A stretch of DNA of 11,477 nt from a bacterium. Lineage in GTDB: Bacteria > Patescibacteriota > Minisyncoccia > UBA6257 > UBA9933. The stretch spans positions 1-11,477 of the forward strand of contig JAKAFV010000005.1 in assembly GCA_021817915.1 (NCBI GenBank), read 5' to 3'. A program made the translations under genes and the position numbers. Shown piece by piece: positions 1-5,665 of this stretch (its first letter is position 1; each line of letters starts with the position of its first letter). Below the pieces are notes generated by a model that saw only the letters and a list, made by a program, of their open reading frames with translations, was not told where the DNA came from and ran no database searches.

Positions 1-1
1 C

Positions 2-46
2 CGATCTGAAAAAATTAAGTTAATTGTCGGAAAATTAGTTATCTAA
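2..46 (+). CDS. possible 3' end of an upstream gene (partial)
   Basis: One forward frame is open from the window edge to a TAA at 44-46 and would encode a 14-residue tail ending GKLVI. The other two forward frames close within the first 25 bases. The stop lies 4 nt before the next ATG, a spacing that would fit a co-transcribed gene pair. Fourteen codons are too few to name a family, and an open frame of this length can arise by chance, so this is only a tentative call. Confidence 0.35.
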   Translation, partial: RSEKIKLIVGKLVI

Positions 47-50
47 ATTT

Positions 51-380
51 ATGTCATTTATTCATACGAATTTAGCGAATGGCCGGTGGAATGAACTTTC
101 TTTAATGGAACAGCTTGGCAATATTGGAAGCGAAGTTTCACGGGCGCAAAATTGGAAAGATAAAGACGAAAAAATATTTAACGGCGCCGTTGATAGAGCG
201 CTGGAGCTTTTTGACCTTACGCTTCAAGACCAGCGATGGAAAGGCCGCTTAAAAGAAATTGGCAGGGCGCGGGAAGTTTTCTGCGACGCTGTTTTGGGAG
301 GAAAAGCGTATGGAAGCACGCTTGAAAGCCTTAATAAATATTTTTTAGATTTCGCAATGGCAGCGCGAAACAATATTTAA
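51..380 (+). CDS. conserved small helical protein of unknown function
   Basis: This encodes 109 residues with no signal peptide and no membrane segment. The sequence reads as three or four amphipathic helices, roughly 17-32, 36-56, 62-80 and 88-106. Recognisable segments are NLANGRWNELSLMEQLGNIG near the start, RALELFDLTLQD in the middle, RWKGRLKEIGRAREVFCD and a C-terminal YFLDFAMAARNN. I associate this pattern with small uncharacterised proteins that recur in Candidate Phyla Radiation genomes, which is recall rather than a search. No catalytic motif is visible. No Shine-Dalgarno sequence precedes the ATG. A possible gene tail ends 4 nt upstream, and a hairpin followed by T residues lies just after the stop, so it may end its transcription unit. 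Function is unknown; the size and helical content would suit a nucleic-acid-binding or adaptor role, but nothing here shows it. Confidence 0.85.
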   Translation: MSFIHTNLANGRWNELSLMEQLGNIGSEVSRAQNWKDKDEKIFNGAVDRALELFDLTLQDQRWKGRLKEIGRAREVFCDAVLGGKAYGSTLESLNKYFLDFAMAARNNI

Positions 381-384
381 AAAC

Positions 385-410
385 TTACGACATCGCAAGT
401 CGTAAATTTT
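385..410 (+). terminator. hairpin with short T tract after the 109-residue gene
   Basis: TTACGAC at 385-391 and GTCGTAA at 399-405 form a perfect 7-bp stem around a 7-nt loop, followed by A and then TTTT at 407-410. It starts 4 nt after the stop codon. The layout fits a weak intrinsic terminator, or a short palindromic repeat. The next gene on the same strand begins only 12 nt later, so any promoter for it would have to overlap this hairpin, or readthrough must occur. Confidence 0.45.
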
Positions 411-422
411 ATAAAAATTATT

Positions 423-2099
423 ATGTCCGCGGGAATATTTGAATTATCAATAGTTATTTTAGTGGCAGCCGGGCTGGGAATCCTTGCCCGATTTTTAAAA
501 CAGCCAATTATTCTGGCTTATATTTTCGCCGGAATAATTATCGGCGCTTTCGGACTCTCGCATGTCATCAATAAAGAATTTTTTAACGTTCTTTCCGAAA
601 TGGGGCTGATGTTTTTGCTTTTCTTGATTGGGCTGGAAATAGATTATTCTTCTTTAAAAATGGTGGGCAAGGTTTCCTTTTTAGCCGGTTTAGGGCAAAT
701 TATTTTTACTTTCATTCCTGGTTTTTATATTGCCCAATTTTTCGGATTCGATTTCTTGCAATCAGCTTACATCGGCATTGCCCTGACATTCTCAAGCACT
801 ATTATTGTGGTCAAACTGCTTTCGGAAAGCCGACAGACAAACAGCCTTTACGGAAAAATCAGCATCGGGTTTTTGTTAGTTCAGGATATTGTGGCAATTT
901 TGATTTTAGTTTTTCTCGCCGGGATACAAGAAAGCGGAAACTTTTCGGTTTCCGGAATTTTAATGGCGCTTTTGAAGGGCGTTGTTCTGTTTGCCGCCAT
1001 GATTTTTATCGGCAGAAAGGCTGCTCCCCTGCTTTTTGACAAATTTGCCCGCTCGCAAGAACTTTTATTTTTAAGTAGTTTGGCATGGTGCTTTGGCGTA
1101 GCAATTTTAGCTTCAAAAGCCGGATTTTCAATTGAAATCGGCGGGTTCTTGGCAGGATTGTCTTTGGCTAATTCTGCCGAACATTTTCAAATTTCAGCGC
1201 GAGTGCGTTCTTTAAGAGACTTTTTTGTTTTAATATTTTTTGTCGTTCTTGGCTCTTCGTTGGTATTCTCTAATTTTTCCGGTTTAACAATGCCAATAAT
1301 TATTTTGTCATTGTTTGTTTTAATCGGGAATCCGCTGATTATTTTAATAATTTTAGGGCTTATGGGCTACCGTAAAAGAACAGGTTTCTTGTGCGGTGTG
1401 GCAATGGCGCAAGTCTCGGAATTTAGTTTAATTTTGGCTGCTTTAGGGTTCAAACTAGGACATCTGAACGAGAGCGCGGTTTCTTTAATCACGGCCGTCG
1501 GCATTATCACGATTACCTTTTCAACTTATCTGATAATTTACGGTGAAGAAATTTTTAAGCGAGTTTCAAAATACTTGTCTATTTTTGAACGCCGAAATAA
1601 AAAAGAAGAGTTTGACGGCGATTCAAATTTTTCAAAACCGATAGTTTTAATCGGAGGCCACAGAGTGGGCTGGCACATCGTGAATCATTTGCCGAAAGAA
1701 GATTTGCTTGTGATTGATTTTGACCCCGATGTAGTGGCGAAATTAAAAAGGCGCGGTTATAGCGCGCTTTTCGGAGACATAGCTGACATGGAAATAACCG
1801 AGCGGGCAAACCTAGGCTCTGCCCGGCTCATTATTTCCACGGTCCCGGAGCTTAAAGATAATCTTGGAATTATGGAAAATGTTAATAAGGCCGTCGGCCA
1901 TTCCAGAAGCAGGCCGAAAATTATTTTGCGCGCCGAAGAAGAAACCGATGCCAAAACTTTATACAAAAAAGGCGCGGATTATGTTTTATTCCCGTGCCTT
2001 ACTTCCGGGCAATATCTCGGCAAAAGCATTGCCATAGATAAAAATCTCGGCATTCTTGAACAGCTTAAAAAGAAAGACTTAGAAAATCTTGATGGTTAA
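423..2099 (+). CDS. Kef-type monovalent cation:proton antiporter with RCK domain
   Basis: A 558-residue CPA2-family (Kef/NhaS-like) membrane antiporter that would exchange K+ or Na+ for H+ across the cytoplasmic membrane. Residues 1-375 hold about a dozen hydrophobic segments. The family pattern LTFSSTIIVVKLL (121-133) is followed by GKISIGFLLVQDIVAIL (144-160), with the paired Q154-D155 of the Kef branch. Residues 375-403 are a charged linker. Residues 405-535 form a TrkA-N/RCK Rossmann domain, with a glycine-rich loop GGHRVGWHI (411-419), an acidic strand end VIDFD (430-434) and FGD (450-452), so NAD(H) or another nucleotide probably gates transport. Which ion is carried cannot be read from the sequence. 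The length suits a KefB/KefC-like protein. The TAA stop is itself the start of a heptamer repeat array. No Shine-Dalgarno sequence precedes the ATG. Confidence 0.93.
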   Translation: MSAGIFELSIVILVAAGLGILARFLKQPIILAYIFAGIIIGAFGLSHVINKEFFNVLSEMGLMFLLFLIGLEIDYSSLKMVGKVSFLAGLGQIIFTFIPGFYIAQFFGFDFLQSAYIGIALTFSSTIIVVKLLSESRQTNSLYGKISIGFLLVQDIVAILILVFLAGIQESGNFSVSGILMALLKGVVLFAAMIFIGRKAAPLLFDKFARSQELLFLSSLAWCFGVAILASKAGFSIEIGGFLAGLSLANSAEHFQISARVRSLRDFFVLIFFVVLGSSLVFSNFSGLTMPIIILSLFVLIGNPLIILIILGLMGYRKRTGFLCGVAMAQVSEFSLILAALGFKLGHLNESAVSLITAVGIITITFSTYLIIYGEEIFKRVSKYLSIFERRNKKEEFDGDSNFSKPIVLIGGHRVGWHIVNHLPKEDLLVIDFDPDVVAKLKRRGYSALFGDIADMEITERANLGSARLIISTVPELKDNLGIMENVNKAVGHSRSRPKIILRAEEETDAKTLYKKGADYVLFPCLTSGQYLGKSIAIDKNLGILEQLKKKDLENLDG

Positions 2100-2140
2100 A
2101 TTCTAAATTCTAATATCTAAATCCTAAATAAATTCCAAAT
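2097..2140 (+). repeat. left heptamer array (TCTAAAT family) at the antiporter stop
   Basis: Five consecutive 7-bp units run from 2097 to 2131 (TAAATTC, TAAATTC, TAATATC, TAAATCC, TAAATAA), with a trailing ATTCCAA. The first TAA is the stop codon of the antiporter gene. Bases 2105-2129 recur in inverted orientation at 2533-2557 with a single mismatch, so this is the left arm of the unit around the four-helix-bundle gene. Confidence 0.85.
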
Positions 2141-2557
2141 CAAAATTTTAAAAACTTACTCTACTTTGATTTTTCCAAGATAGAACCAAAGATTTTTCTA
2201 AACTCATTTGATTCTTTTTTAAGATCTTCTCTCTCAGCTTCTAGCTTGCCAACGTTTAACAACTGTAACCAATATTCAGTTTCTTTCGCTTCCTTACGGC
2301 ATATTTTAATTCTCATTACAAAGTCTTTTTTACTTAAAGATTCATTTGCTTCAATATAATTCGCTCCTATAGAGCCAGAAGAACGAATTACTTGTTTTAT
2401 ATCTTCTATATTAGAAATTGTCCGAGGTAAATTTTTGGCGAATTCTCTTATTTTTTGCGCAAAAAATAACGTCCGACTTTCCAAATCATATTGTTTTGGA
2501 TTTTTGATTTCGGTCATTAGATATTATTTAGAATTTAGGATTTGGATATTAGAATTT
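2105..2557. mobile_element. putative repeat-bounded unit carrying an S23-family gene
   Basis: A 25-bp sequence at 2105-2129 is repeated in reverse complement at 2533-2557 with 24 of 25 positions identical. The approximately 450 bp between the outer ends contain only the S23-family gene. The arms abut the stop codons of the two flanking genes. A related, gene-less inverted pair lies at 3473-3571, as would be expected if the repeat can exist with or without the gene. No transposase and no target-site duplication were seen, so mobility is inferred only from structure. Confidence 0.35.
2161..2517 (-). CDS. four-helix-bundle protein, S23/23S rRNA-intervening-sequence family
   Basis: A 118-residue helical protein of the family first known from proteins encoded in 23S rRNA intervening sequences. 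Relatives of this fold include the Avd accessory proteins of diversity-generating retroelements. The family signature is clear: LESRTLFFAQKIREFAKNLP (12-31), then IRSSGSIGANYIEANESLS (44-62) and FVMRIKICRKEAKETEYWLQ (66-85), with alternating charged and hydrophobic residues of a helical bundle and a Lys-rich end. The biochemical role of free-standing members is unknown; Avd binds nucleic acid with a reverse transcriptase, but none is encoded here. The gene follows ftsX on the same strand and lies between inverted heptamer-repeat arms that replace any normal leader. There is no Shine-Dalgarno sequence. The position normally following ftsEX is occupied by this unit, which looks like an insertion. 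Confidence 0.88.
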   Translation of the reverse strand: MTEIKNPKQYDLESRTLFFAQKIREFAKNLPRTISNIEDIKQVIRSSGSIGANYIEANESLSKKDFVMRIKICRKEAKETEYWLQLLNVGKLEAEREDLKKESNEFRKIFGSILEKSK

Positions 2558-2558
2558 C
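2518..2558 (-). repeat. right heptamer array (inverted TCTAAAT family)
   Basis: Read on the minus strand this array starts inside the TGA stop of ftsX (2557-2559) and runs to the ATG of the S23-family gene. TTAG-type landmarks recur every 7 bp at 2529, 2536, 2543 and 2550. Bases 2533-2557 match 2105-2129 in inverted orientation at 24 of 25 positions. It fills the whole ftsX-to-S23 intergenic space. Confidence 0.85.
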
Positions 2559-3465
2559 AAACCTTGAGATATTTTCTAACGGCAATTACGGAAGAAACTG
2601 CTCCTAAGCCGATTCCGAAAAGCGATTGGTAAAATAGCGTGCCGATAATATTAGAAGTGAAATATTTCCAAAGATTCATATCGGCGATAAAAACGCTGAT
2701 ATACGGCGAAATGAAATAAACAATCGGCGCGGTAATGCCGATGCTTAGCACCGCCGCCAAAAAGCCGTAAATTATTCCCTCTACCACATAGGGACCTCTT
2801 ATAAAAGAGTTTGAGGCGCCAACCAAGCGCATTATTCCTATTTCATCACGGCTTGAATAAATCGCCAAGCGTATTGTGTTAAAGGTGACCAGCACGGCGA
2901 TAAAGGCAAGGAATACTATAAGGACGAATCCGCCTTTTTCCGCCACGCCGATTATTTTATTAAGCCGGTTTATCACTACCGCGTTTTGGGCGTAAGTGAC
3001 TTTTTCAAACATTGTTTTAAAATCGGCTTTGTCTAAATAATCCGCTATTGTCGCGTATTCGCTCGGGTCGTTCGCCTTAATATTTAAAGACGCTAAAAGC
3101 GGATTAGCGTTAAGCTCTTCAAGCGATTGGCTGATAGCGGCATCGTCTTTATGTTTTTCTTTAAAAACTTCAAGCGCCCGGTCGCGCGAAACATAATCAA
3201 CGCTTTTAACTTCCGTCAAAGTCCCTAAAGATTTCTGGATATTTAAAATGTCGTCTTCGGGAGCGTCTATTTTAAAATAAATGCTGATGTCTATCTTGTC
3301 TTCAAGCAAATTAACGGCTGTTTTGGTCAAAACATTAAAAATCATCAAACCTTCAAAAACCAACAGCGCCAAAACAATAATTGAAAGCGTAGCCGTTGAA
3401 AGCCAGCCATTTCGCCTAAAAGCCAAAAACCCGTATTTAATTATGCGAAACAAATTTATTAACAT
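2557..3465 (-). CDS. ftsX: cell division protein FtsX (ABC transporter permease-like)
   Basis: A 302-residue FtsX, the membrane partner of the ATPase FtsE. The FtsEX complex acts at the division site and controls peptidoglycan hydrolases rather than moving a solute. The topology is typical: a short cytoplasmic N-terminus with FRRNGWLSTATLSI (16-29), TM1 at about 22-46, an extracytoplasmic domain at about 55-160, TM2 at about 176-198, the cytoplasmic segment RDEIGIMRLVGAS (206-218) that marks the FtsX/MacB permease family, and two more helices at about 228-255 and 275-297. The length is normal. It lies downstream of ftsE on the same strand, but 105 bp separate them, filled by a palindromic repeat; these genes commonly overlap or nearly so. 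Its TGA stop is the edge of the next repeat array. No hydrolase gene follows it here. Confidence 0.95.
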   Translation of the reverse strand: MLINLFRIIKYGFLAFRRNGWLSTATLSIIVLALLVFEGLMIFNVLTKTAVNLLEDKIDISIYFKIDAPEDDILNIQKSLGTLTEVKSVDYVSRDRALEVFKEKHKDDAAISQSLEELNANPLLASLNIKANDPSEYATIADYLDKADFKTMFEKVTYAQNAVVINRLNKIIGVAEKGGFVLIVFLAFIAVLVTFNTIRLAIYSSRDEIGIMRLVGASNSFIRGPYVVEGIIYGFLAAVLSIGITAPIVYFISPYISVFIADMNLWKYFTSNIIGTLFYQSLFGIGLGAVSSVIAVRKYLKV

Positions 3466-3472
3466 AAATAAT

Positions 3473-3571
3473 AAAATTCTAATTTCTAAATACTAAATTC
3501 TAAATAAATTCCAATTATTTAAATTCAAAATCCAAATTAATTAGAATTTAGATATTAGGATTTAGGATTTT
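3473..3571. repeat. gene-less palindromic heptamer array between ftsE and ftsX
   Basis: The arm at 3473-3512 and the reverse complement of 3532-3571 agree at about 30 of 40 positions and could form a long imperfect hairpin with a 19-nt loop. Both arms are made of TCTAAAT-type 7-bp units, for example CTAATTT, CTAAATA, CTAAATT and CTAAATA on the left. The sequences belong to the same family as the arms around the S23 gene. On the minus strand the array starts in the TGA stop of ftsE and ends just short of the ftsX start codon, so it lies in the probable ftsE-ftsX transcript. Confidence 0.85.
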
Positions 3572-4263
3572 CAAACTAGTATATATTTCCCCTTCGCTTC
3601 GTCCCTTACTATTTTTCCGTTTTCGACGGAAATGACTCTTTGATTTATATGATTCACTATATCTTTATTGTGCGTCGCGAGCATAACCGTTGTGCCCAGC
3701 TCGTTAATTTTCATCAAAATTTTAATAATTTCCCAAGTATTCATCGGGTCAAGATTTCCGGTCGGTTCATCGGCAATAATCATATCGGGATGGTTTATCA
3801 TTGCCCGGGCTATTGCCACTCTTTGCTTTTCTCCGCCTGAAAGTTCTTTAGGAAAATTAAGCATTTTATCTTTCAGCCCTACCATTTCTAACGCTTGTGG
3901 AACAAAATCTATTATGTCGGATTGAGGCCTGCCGGCAACCTCCAAAGCAAAAGCCACGTTTTCATAAGCGGTTTTGCGCGACAAAAGGCGGAAATCCTGA
4001 AAAATAACGCCGACCCGCCGGCGCAATTGAGGCAACTCATGGCTTTTTAATTTATTAACGTCATAAGAGCCGAAAATAACCCTGCCTTTTGAAGGCGTTT
4101 CTTCTCCAATTATAAGTTTAATTATTGTTGATTTTCCGGCTCCGGACTTGCCTACCACGGAAACAAACTCTTTCTGGTTAATAGAAAAAGTGGCGTCTTC
4201 AAGCGCCGCCATCTGACGGCCGTTAGAGCCGTAAATCTTCGAAACGTTTTGAAATATTACCAT
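3571..4263 (-). CDS. ftsE: cell division ATP-binding protein FtsE
   Basis: A 230-residue ABC ATPase that powers FtsX at the division septum. All nucleotide-binding elements are intact: Walker A GKSGAGKST (38-46), the Q-loop glutamine in IFQDFRLL (Q89), signature LSGGEKQR (141-148), Walker B MIIADEPTGNLD (161-172) and the H-loop histidine H198 in ATHNK. The Q-loop context VIFQDFRLL and the overall length are typical of FtsE rather than of LolD or MacB relatives, and the adjacent ftsX settles the assignment. The gene follows prfB on the same strand, an arrangement also known in other bacterial groups. The 113-bp gap to prfB is filled by an 18-bp-unit repeat array. No Shine-Dalgarno sequence precedes the ATG. 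Confidence 0.96.
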   Translation of the reverse strand: MVIFQNVSKIYGSNGRQMAALEDATFSINQKEFVSVVGKSGAGKSTIIKLIIGEETPSKGRVIFGSYDVNKLKSHELPQLRRRVGVIFQDFRLLSRKTAYENVAFALEVAGRPQSDIIDFVPQALEMVGLKDKMLNFPKELSGGEKQRVAIARAMINHPDMIIADEPTGNLDPMNTWEIIKILMKINELGTTVMLATHNKDIVNHINQRVISVENGKIVRDEAKGKYILV

Positions 4264-4270
4264 AAAATGC

Positions 4271-4374
4271 TATCCGAAACTACGAATTCATCCGAATCTA
4301 CGAAAGTATCCGAAAGACGTTTTTTGTAGATTTTCGGATTTGTTCGGATTATTCGGATATATAATTTTCGGATT
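4271..4374. repeat. inverted ATCCGAA / TTCGGAT repeat array between prfB and ftsE
   Basis: On the left, ATCCGAA occurs at 4272, 4290 and 4308 and CTACGAA at 4280 and 4298, an exact 18-bp period. On the right, TTCGGAT occurs at 4333, 4343, 4352 and 4367 in inverted orientation. A T-run with a GTAGA lies between the halves (4320-4330). The whole can fold as an imperfect hairpin. It fills the prfB-ftsE gap and starts directly after the prfB stop. Bases 4277-4304 are repeated inside the prfB coding sequence at 5138-5165. Confidence 0.85.
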
Positions 4375-4376
4375 GT

Positions 4377-5405
4377 CTATATTATATCACTTTCCACGAA
4401 TAAATCCAAGTCCCCTGCCAAAACATTTTCAATTTGCGAAGTTTCAACATTATTTCTATGGTCTTTTACCAATTTATACGGATTTAAAACATAAGAACGG
4501 ATCTGGCTTCCCCATTCCGGCTTTACTTTTACTTTCAAATTATTTATTTCTTTAATTTCGTTTTCTTCCATCAATTTTAACAGCTTTGCTTTCAATAAAT
4601 TCATCGCTTTTTCGCGATTTTGCGACTGCGAACGCTCCGATTGCGAAGCCGCGGAAAGATTTGTCGGCAAATGGACTATCCTGACGGCAGTTTCAACTTT
4701 ATTCACGTTTTGGCCCCCCGGCCCGCTGGAACGCGAAAATTCAATTCGTAAATCATCATCCGAAATTTTAAAGCTCTCTTTGCCTTCCGGCTCTTTAAAT
4801 TCAGGCAAAACTTCAACCAAGGCGAAAGAAGTGTGCCTTTTTTTCTCCGCCGAAAACGGCGATATCCTCACCAGCCTATGAACTCCCGATTCTTTTCTCA
4901 AATATCCGTAAGCGTAATTTCCTTTTACCTCCAAAACATTATCGTCGATAACTTTTGCCTGCCAACCTCGCTTTTCGCAAAATTTAACATACATATTAAA
5001 AAGCATTTTTGCCCAATCTCCCGCGTCTTCTCCTCCAGCGCCGGCGTAAATAGAAATTATCGCCGAGCCTTTATCGTATTTTCCGGAAAACATCGTTTCC
5101 ATTTCCAGCCTGCGGATTTTAACCCTAATCCGATTCAAAACTACAAATTCATCCGAATCTACAAATTTCTCCAAATTTTTAAATTCTGAATCAATTTCAT
5201 CAAATTTTTTAATCAAATCATTAAGCTCACCGACTTCCTTGATTTTTATATCGGCTTTTTCTTTGTCTTTCCAAAAATCTGAATCCGAAAATTCAAATTC
5301 CAATTCCTTGGAACGATTTTTTTTATCTTCAATATTAAGTTTGCCCGACAATTGCCGGGCCTGTTCTTTCAGCTCTTCTAATTGCTCATTAAAGTTTTTT
5401 TCCAT
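4377..5405 (-). CDS. prfB: peptide chain release factor 2 (RF2)
   Basis: RF2 reads UGA and UAA stop codons on the ribosome and triggers peptide release. The 342-residue protein has the peptide-release motif GGQ (230-232, in GPGGQNVNKVETAVRI) and the RF2-type codon-recognition tripeptide SPF (182-184), which separates it from RF1. RF2 is usually about 365 residues; this copy is shorter in the helical N-terminal domain, where residues 81-90 are encoded by a copy of an intergenic repeat. The classical CUU-UGA programmed frameshift near codon 25 is absent and the frame is continuous. The start is the ATG at 5403-5405. A longer in-frame reading exists, but its first 35 codons translate the tRNA gene. 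The start is 5 nt from the tRNA 3' end, with no room for a normal ribosome-binding site. ftsE and ftsX follow. Confidence 0.95.
   Translation of the reverse strand: MEKNFNEQLEELKEQARQLSGKLNIEDKKNRSKELEFEFSDSDFWKDKEKADIKIKEVGELNDLIKKFDEIDSEFKNLEKFVDSDEFVVLNRIRVKIRRLEMETMFSGKYDKGSAIISIYAGAGGEDAGDWAKMLFNMYVKFCEKRGWQAKVIDDNVLEVKGNYAYGYLRKESGVHRLVRISPFSAEKKRHTSFALVEVLPEFKEPEGKESFKISDDDLRIEFSRSSGPGGQNVNKVETAVRIVHLPTNLSAASQSERSQSQNREKAMNLLKAKLLKLMEENEIKEINNLKVKVKPEWGSQIRSYVLNPYKLVKDHRNNVETSQIENVLAGDLDLFVESDII
5138..5165 (-). repeat. intergenic 18-bp-family repeat inside prfB
   Basis: This 28-bp stretch matches 4277-4304, in the prfB-ftsE gap, at 26 of 28 positions and in the same orientation. The two differences are A for G on the plus strand. 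In the prfB frame it encodes RF2 residues 81-90 (FVDSDEFVVL) in the N-terminal helical domain. The match is far longer than chance would give between a coding and a non-coding site 860 bp apart. Confidence 0.85.
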
Positions 5406-5410
5406 AAACG

Positions 5411-5482
5411 AGCCGAAGAGAGGAATCGAACCTCCAACCTCTGCTTTACGAAAGCATTGCTCTACCGTTGAGCTACTTCGGC
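5411..5482 (-). tRNA. tRNA-Thr (anticodon CGU)
   Basis: The minus strand folds into a full cloverleaf of 72 nt. The acceptor stem GCCGAAG/CTTCGGC is perfect. The D arm has stem GCTC/GAGC with loop AACGGTA. The anticodon arm has loop TTCGTAA, giving anticodon CGU for the ACG threonine codon. The T arm has stem GGAGG/CCTCT with loop TTCGATT. The discriminator base is U, and CCA is not encoded (TCG follows the acceptor stem), so CCA must be added after transcription. The outermost anticodon-stem pair (A27-G43) is mismatched. The gene lies 5 nt upstream of the prfB start codon on the same strand, and a good promoter lies about 30 nt upstream of its 5' end. Confidence 0.95.
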
Positions 5483-5510
5483 GATAAATACAGCGCCAAA
5501 AACCGGTCAT

Positions 5511-5539
5511 ATTGTACCAAAAACCGCTTCAAAAAACAA
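5511..5539 (-). promoter_or_regulatory. sigma-70-type promoter for tRNA-Thr and prfB
   Basis: On the minus strand TTGTTT (5534-5539) is followed by a 17-bp spacer and TACAAT (5511-5516). Transcription would start near 5504, about 20 nt before the tRNA 5' end. Since no other promoter fits in the 5 nt between the tRNA and prfB, this probably serves both genes. It is called from consensus match and position only. Confidence 0.55.
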
Positions 5540-5568
5540 TAATTATCTTCCCGCCATGTTATAAATGC

Positions 5569-5590
5569 TTGTTATGCGATCGCATAACAA
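5569..5590. promoter_or_regulatory. 22-bp perfect palindrome with GCGATCGC core
   Basis: Bases 5569-5590 are identical to their reverse complement over all 22 positions and are centred on GCGATCGC. The palindrome lies 30 bp upstream of the predicted -35 box of the tRNA-prfB promoter. It has no T-run on either side, so a terminator is unlikely. It could be a protein-binding site (operator, nucleoid or methylation-related) or a palindromic repeat; the sequence does not say which. Confidence 0.6.
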
Positions 5591-5615
5591 CAATATCCAG
5601 CTATCCATCCCATCT

Positions 5616-5654
5616 ATAAAAATATTTTTATCTACTATCATATATGATAGTAGA
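5616..5654 (-). terminator. paired AT-rich palindromes after the ATPase gene
   Basis: Bases 5631-5654 form a perfect 24-bp palindrome centred on ATAT, starting 11 nt after the stop of the ATPase gene as read on the minus strand. It is followed directly by a second perfect palindrome of 16 bp at 5616-5631 (TAAAAATATTTTTA core). As RNA the first would be a 10-bp stem with a 4-nt loop followed by an AU-rich tract, a possible weak terminator. The stem is mostly A-T, so a protein-binding dyad is an equally reasonable reading. Confidence 0.4.
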
Positions 5655-5665
5655 AGTCTTTATGT

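Noticed and set aside
2161..2517. An Avd accessory gene of a diversity-generating retroelement
   Set aside because: The fold family fits, but no reverse transcriptase and no template/variable repeat pair with adenine-specific changes were seen in the window. The flanking repeats are short and near-identical in inverted orientation.
2161..2517. A true 23S rRNA intervening sequence
   Set aside because: The flanking sequence is protein-coding (antiporter, ftsX), not rRNA, so this is a free-standing family member.
2435..2632. A 65-codon forward open frame overlapping the S23 gene and ftsX
   Set aside because: It runs antisense through the S23 gene start, the repeat arm and the ftsX end, and part of it is simply the repeat translated.
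4271..4374. A short CRISPR-like array (18-bp spaced repeats)
   Set aside because: The repeats are 7-9 bp cores with short variable gaps and are inverted in the second half; there are no spacers of regular length and no cas genes.
5406..5510. A 35-codon N-terminal extension of RF2 in the same frame
   Set aside because: These codons are the translation of the tRNA-Thr gene and its leader. The RF2 sequence alignable to the family begins at the ATG at 5403-5405.
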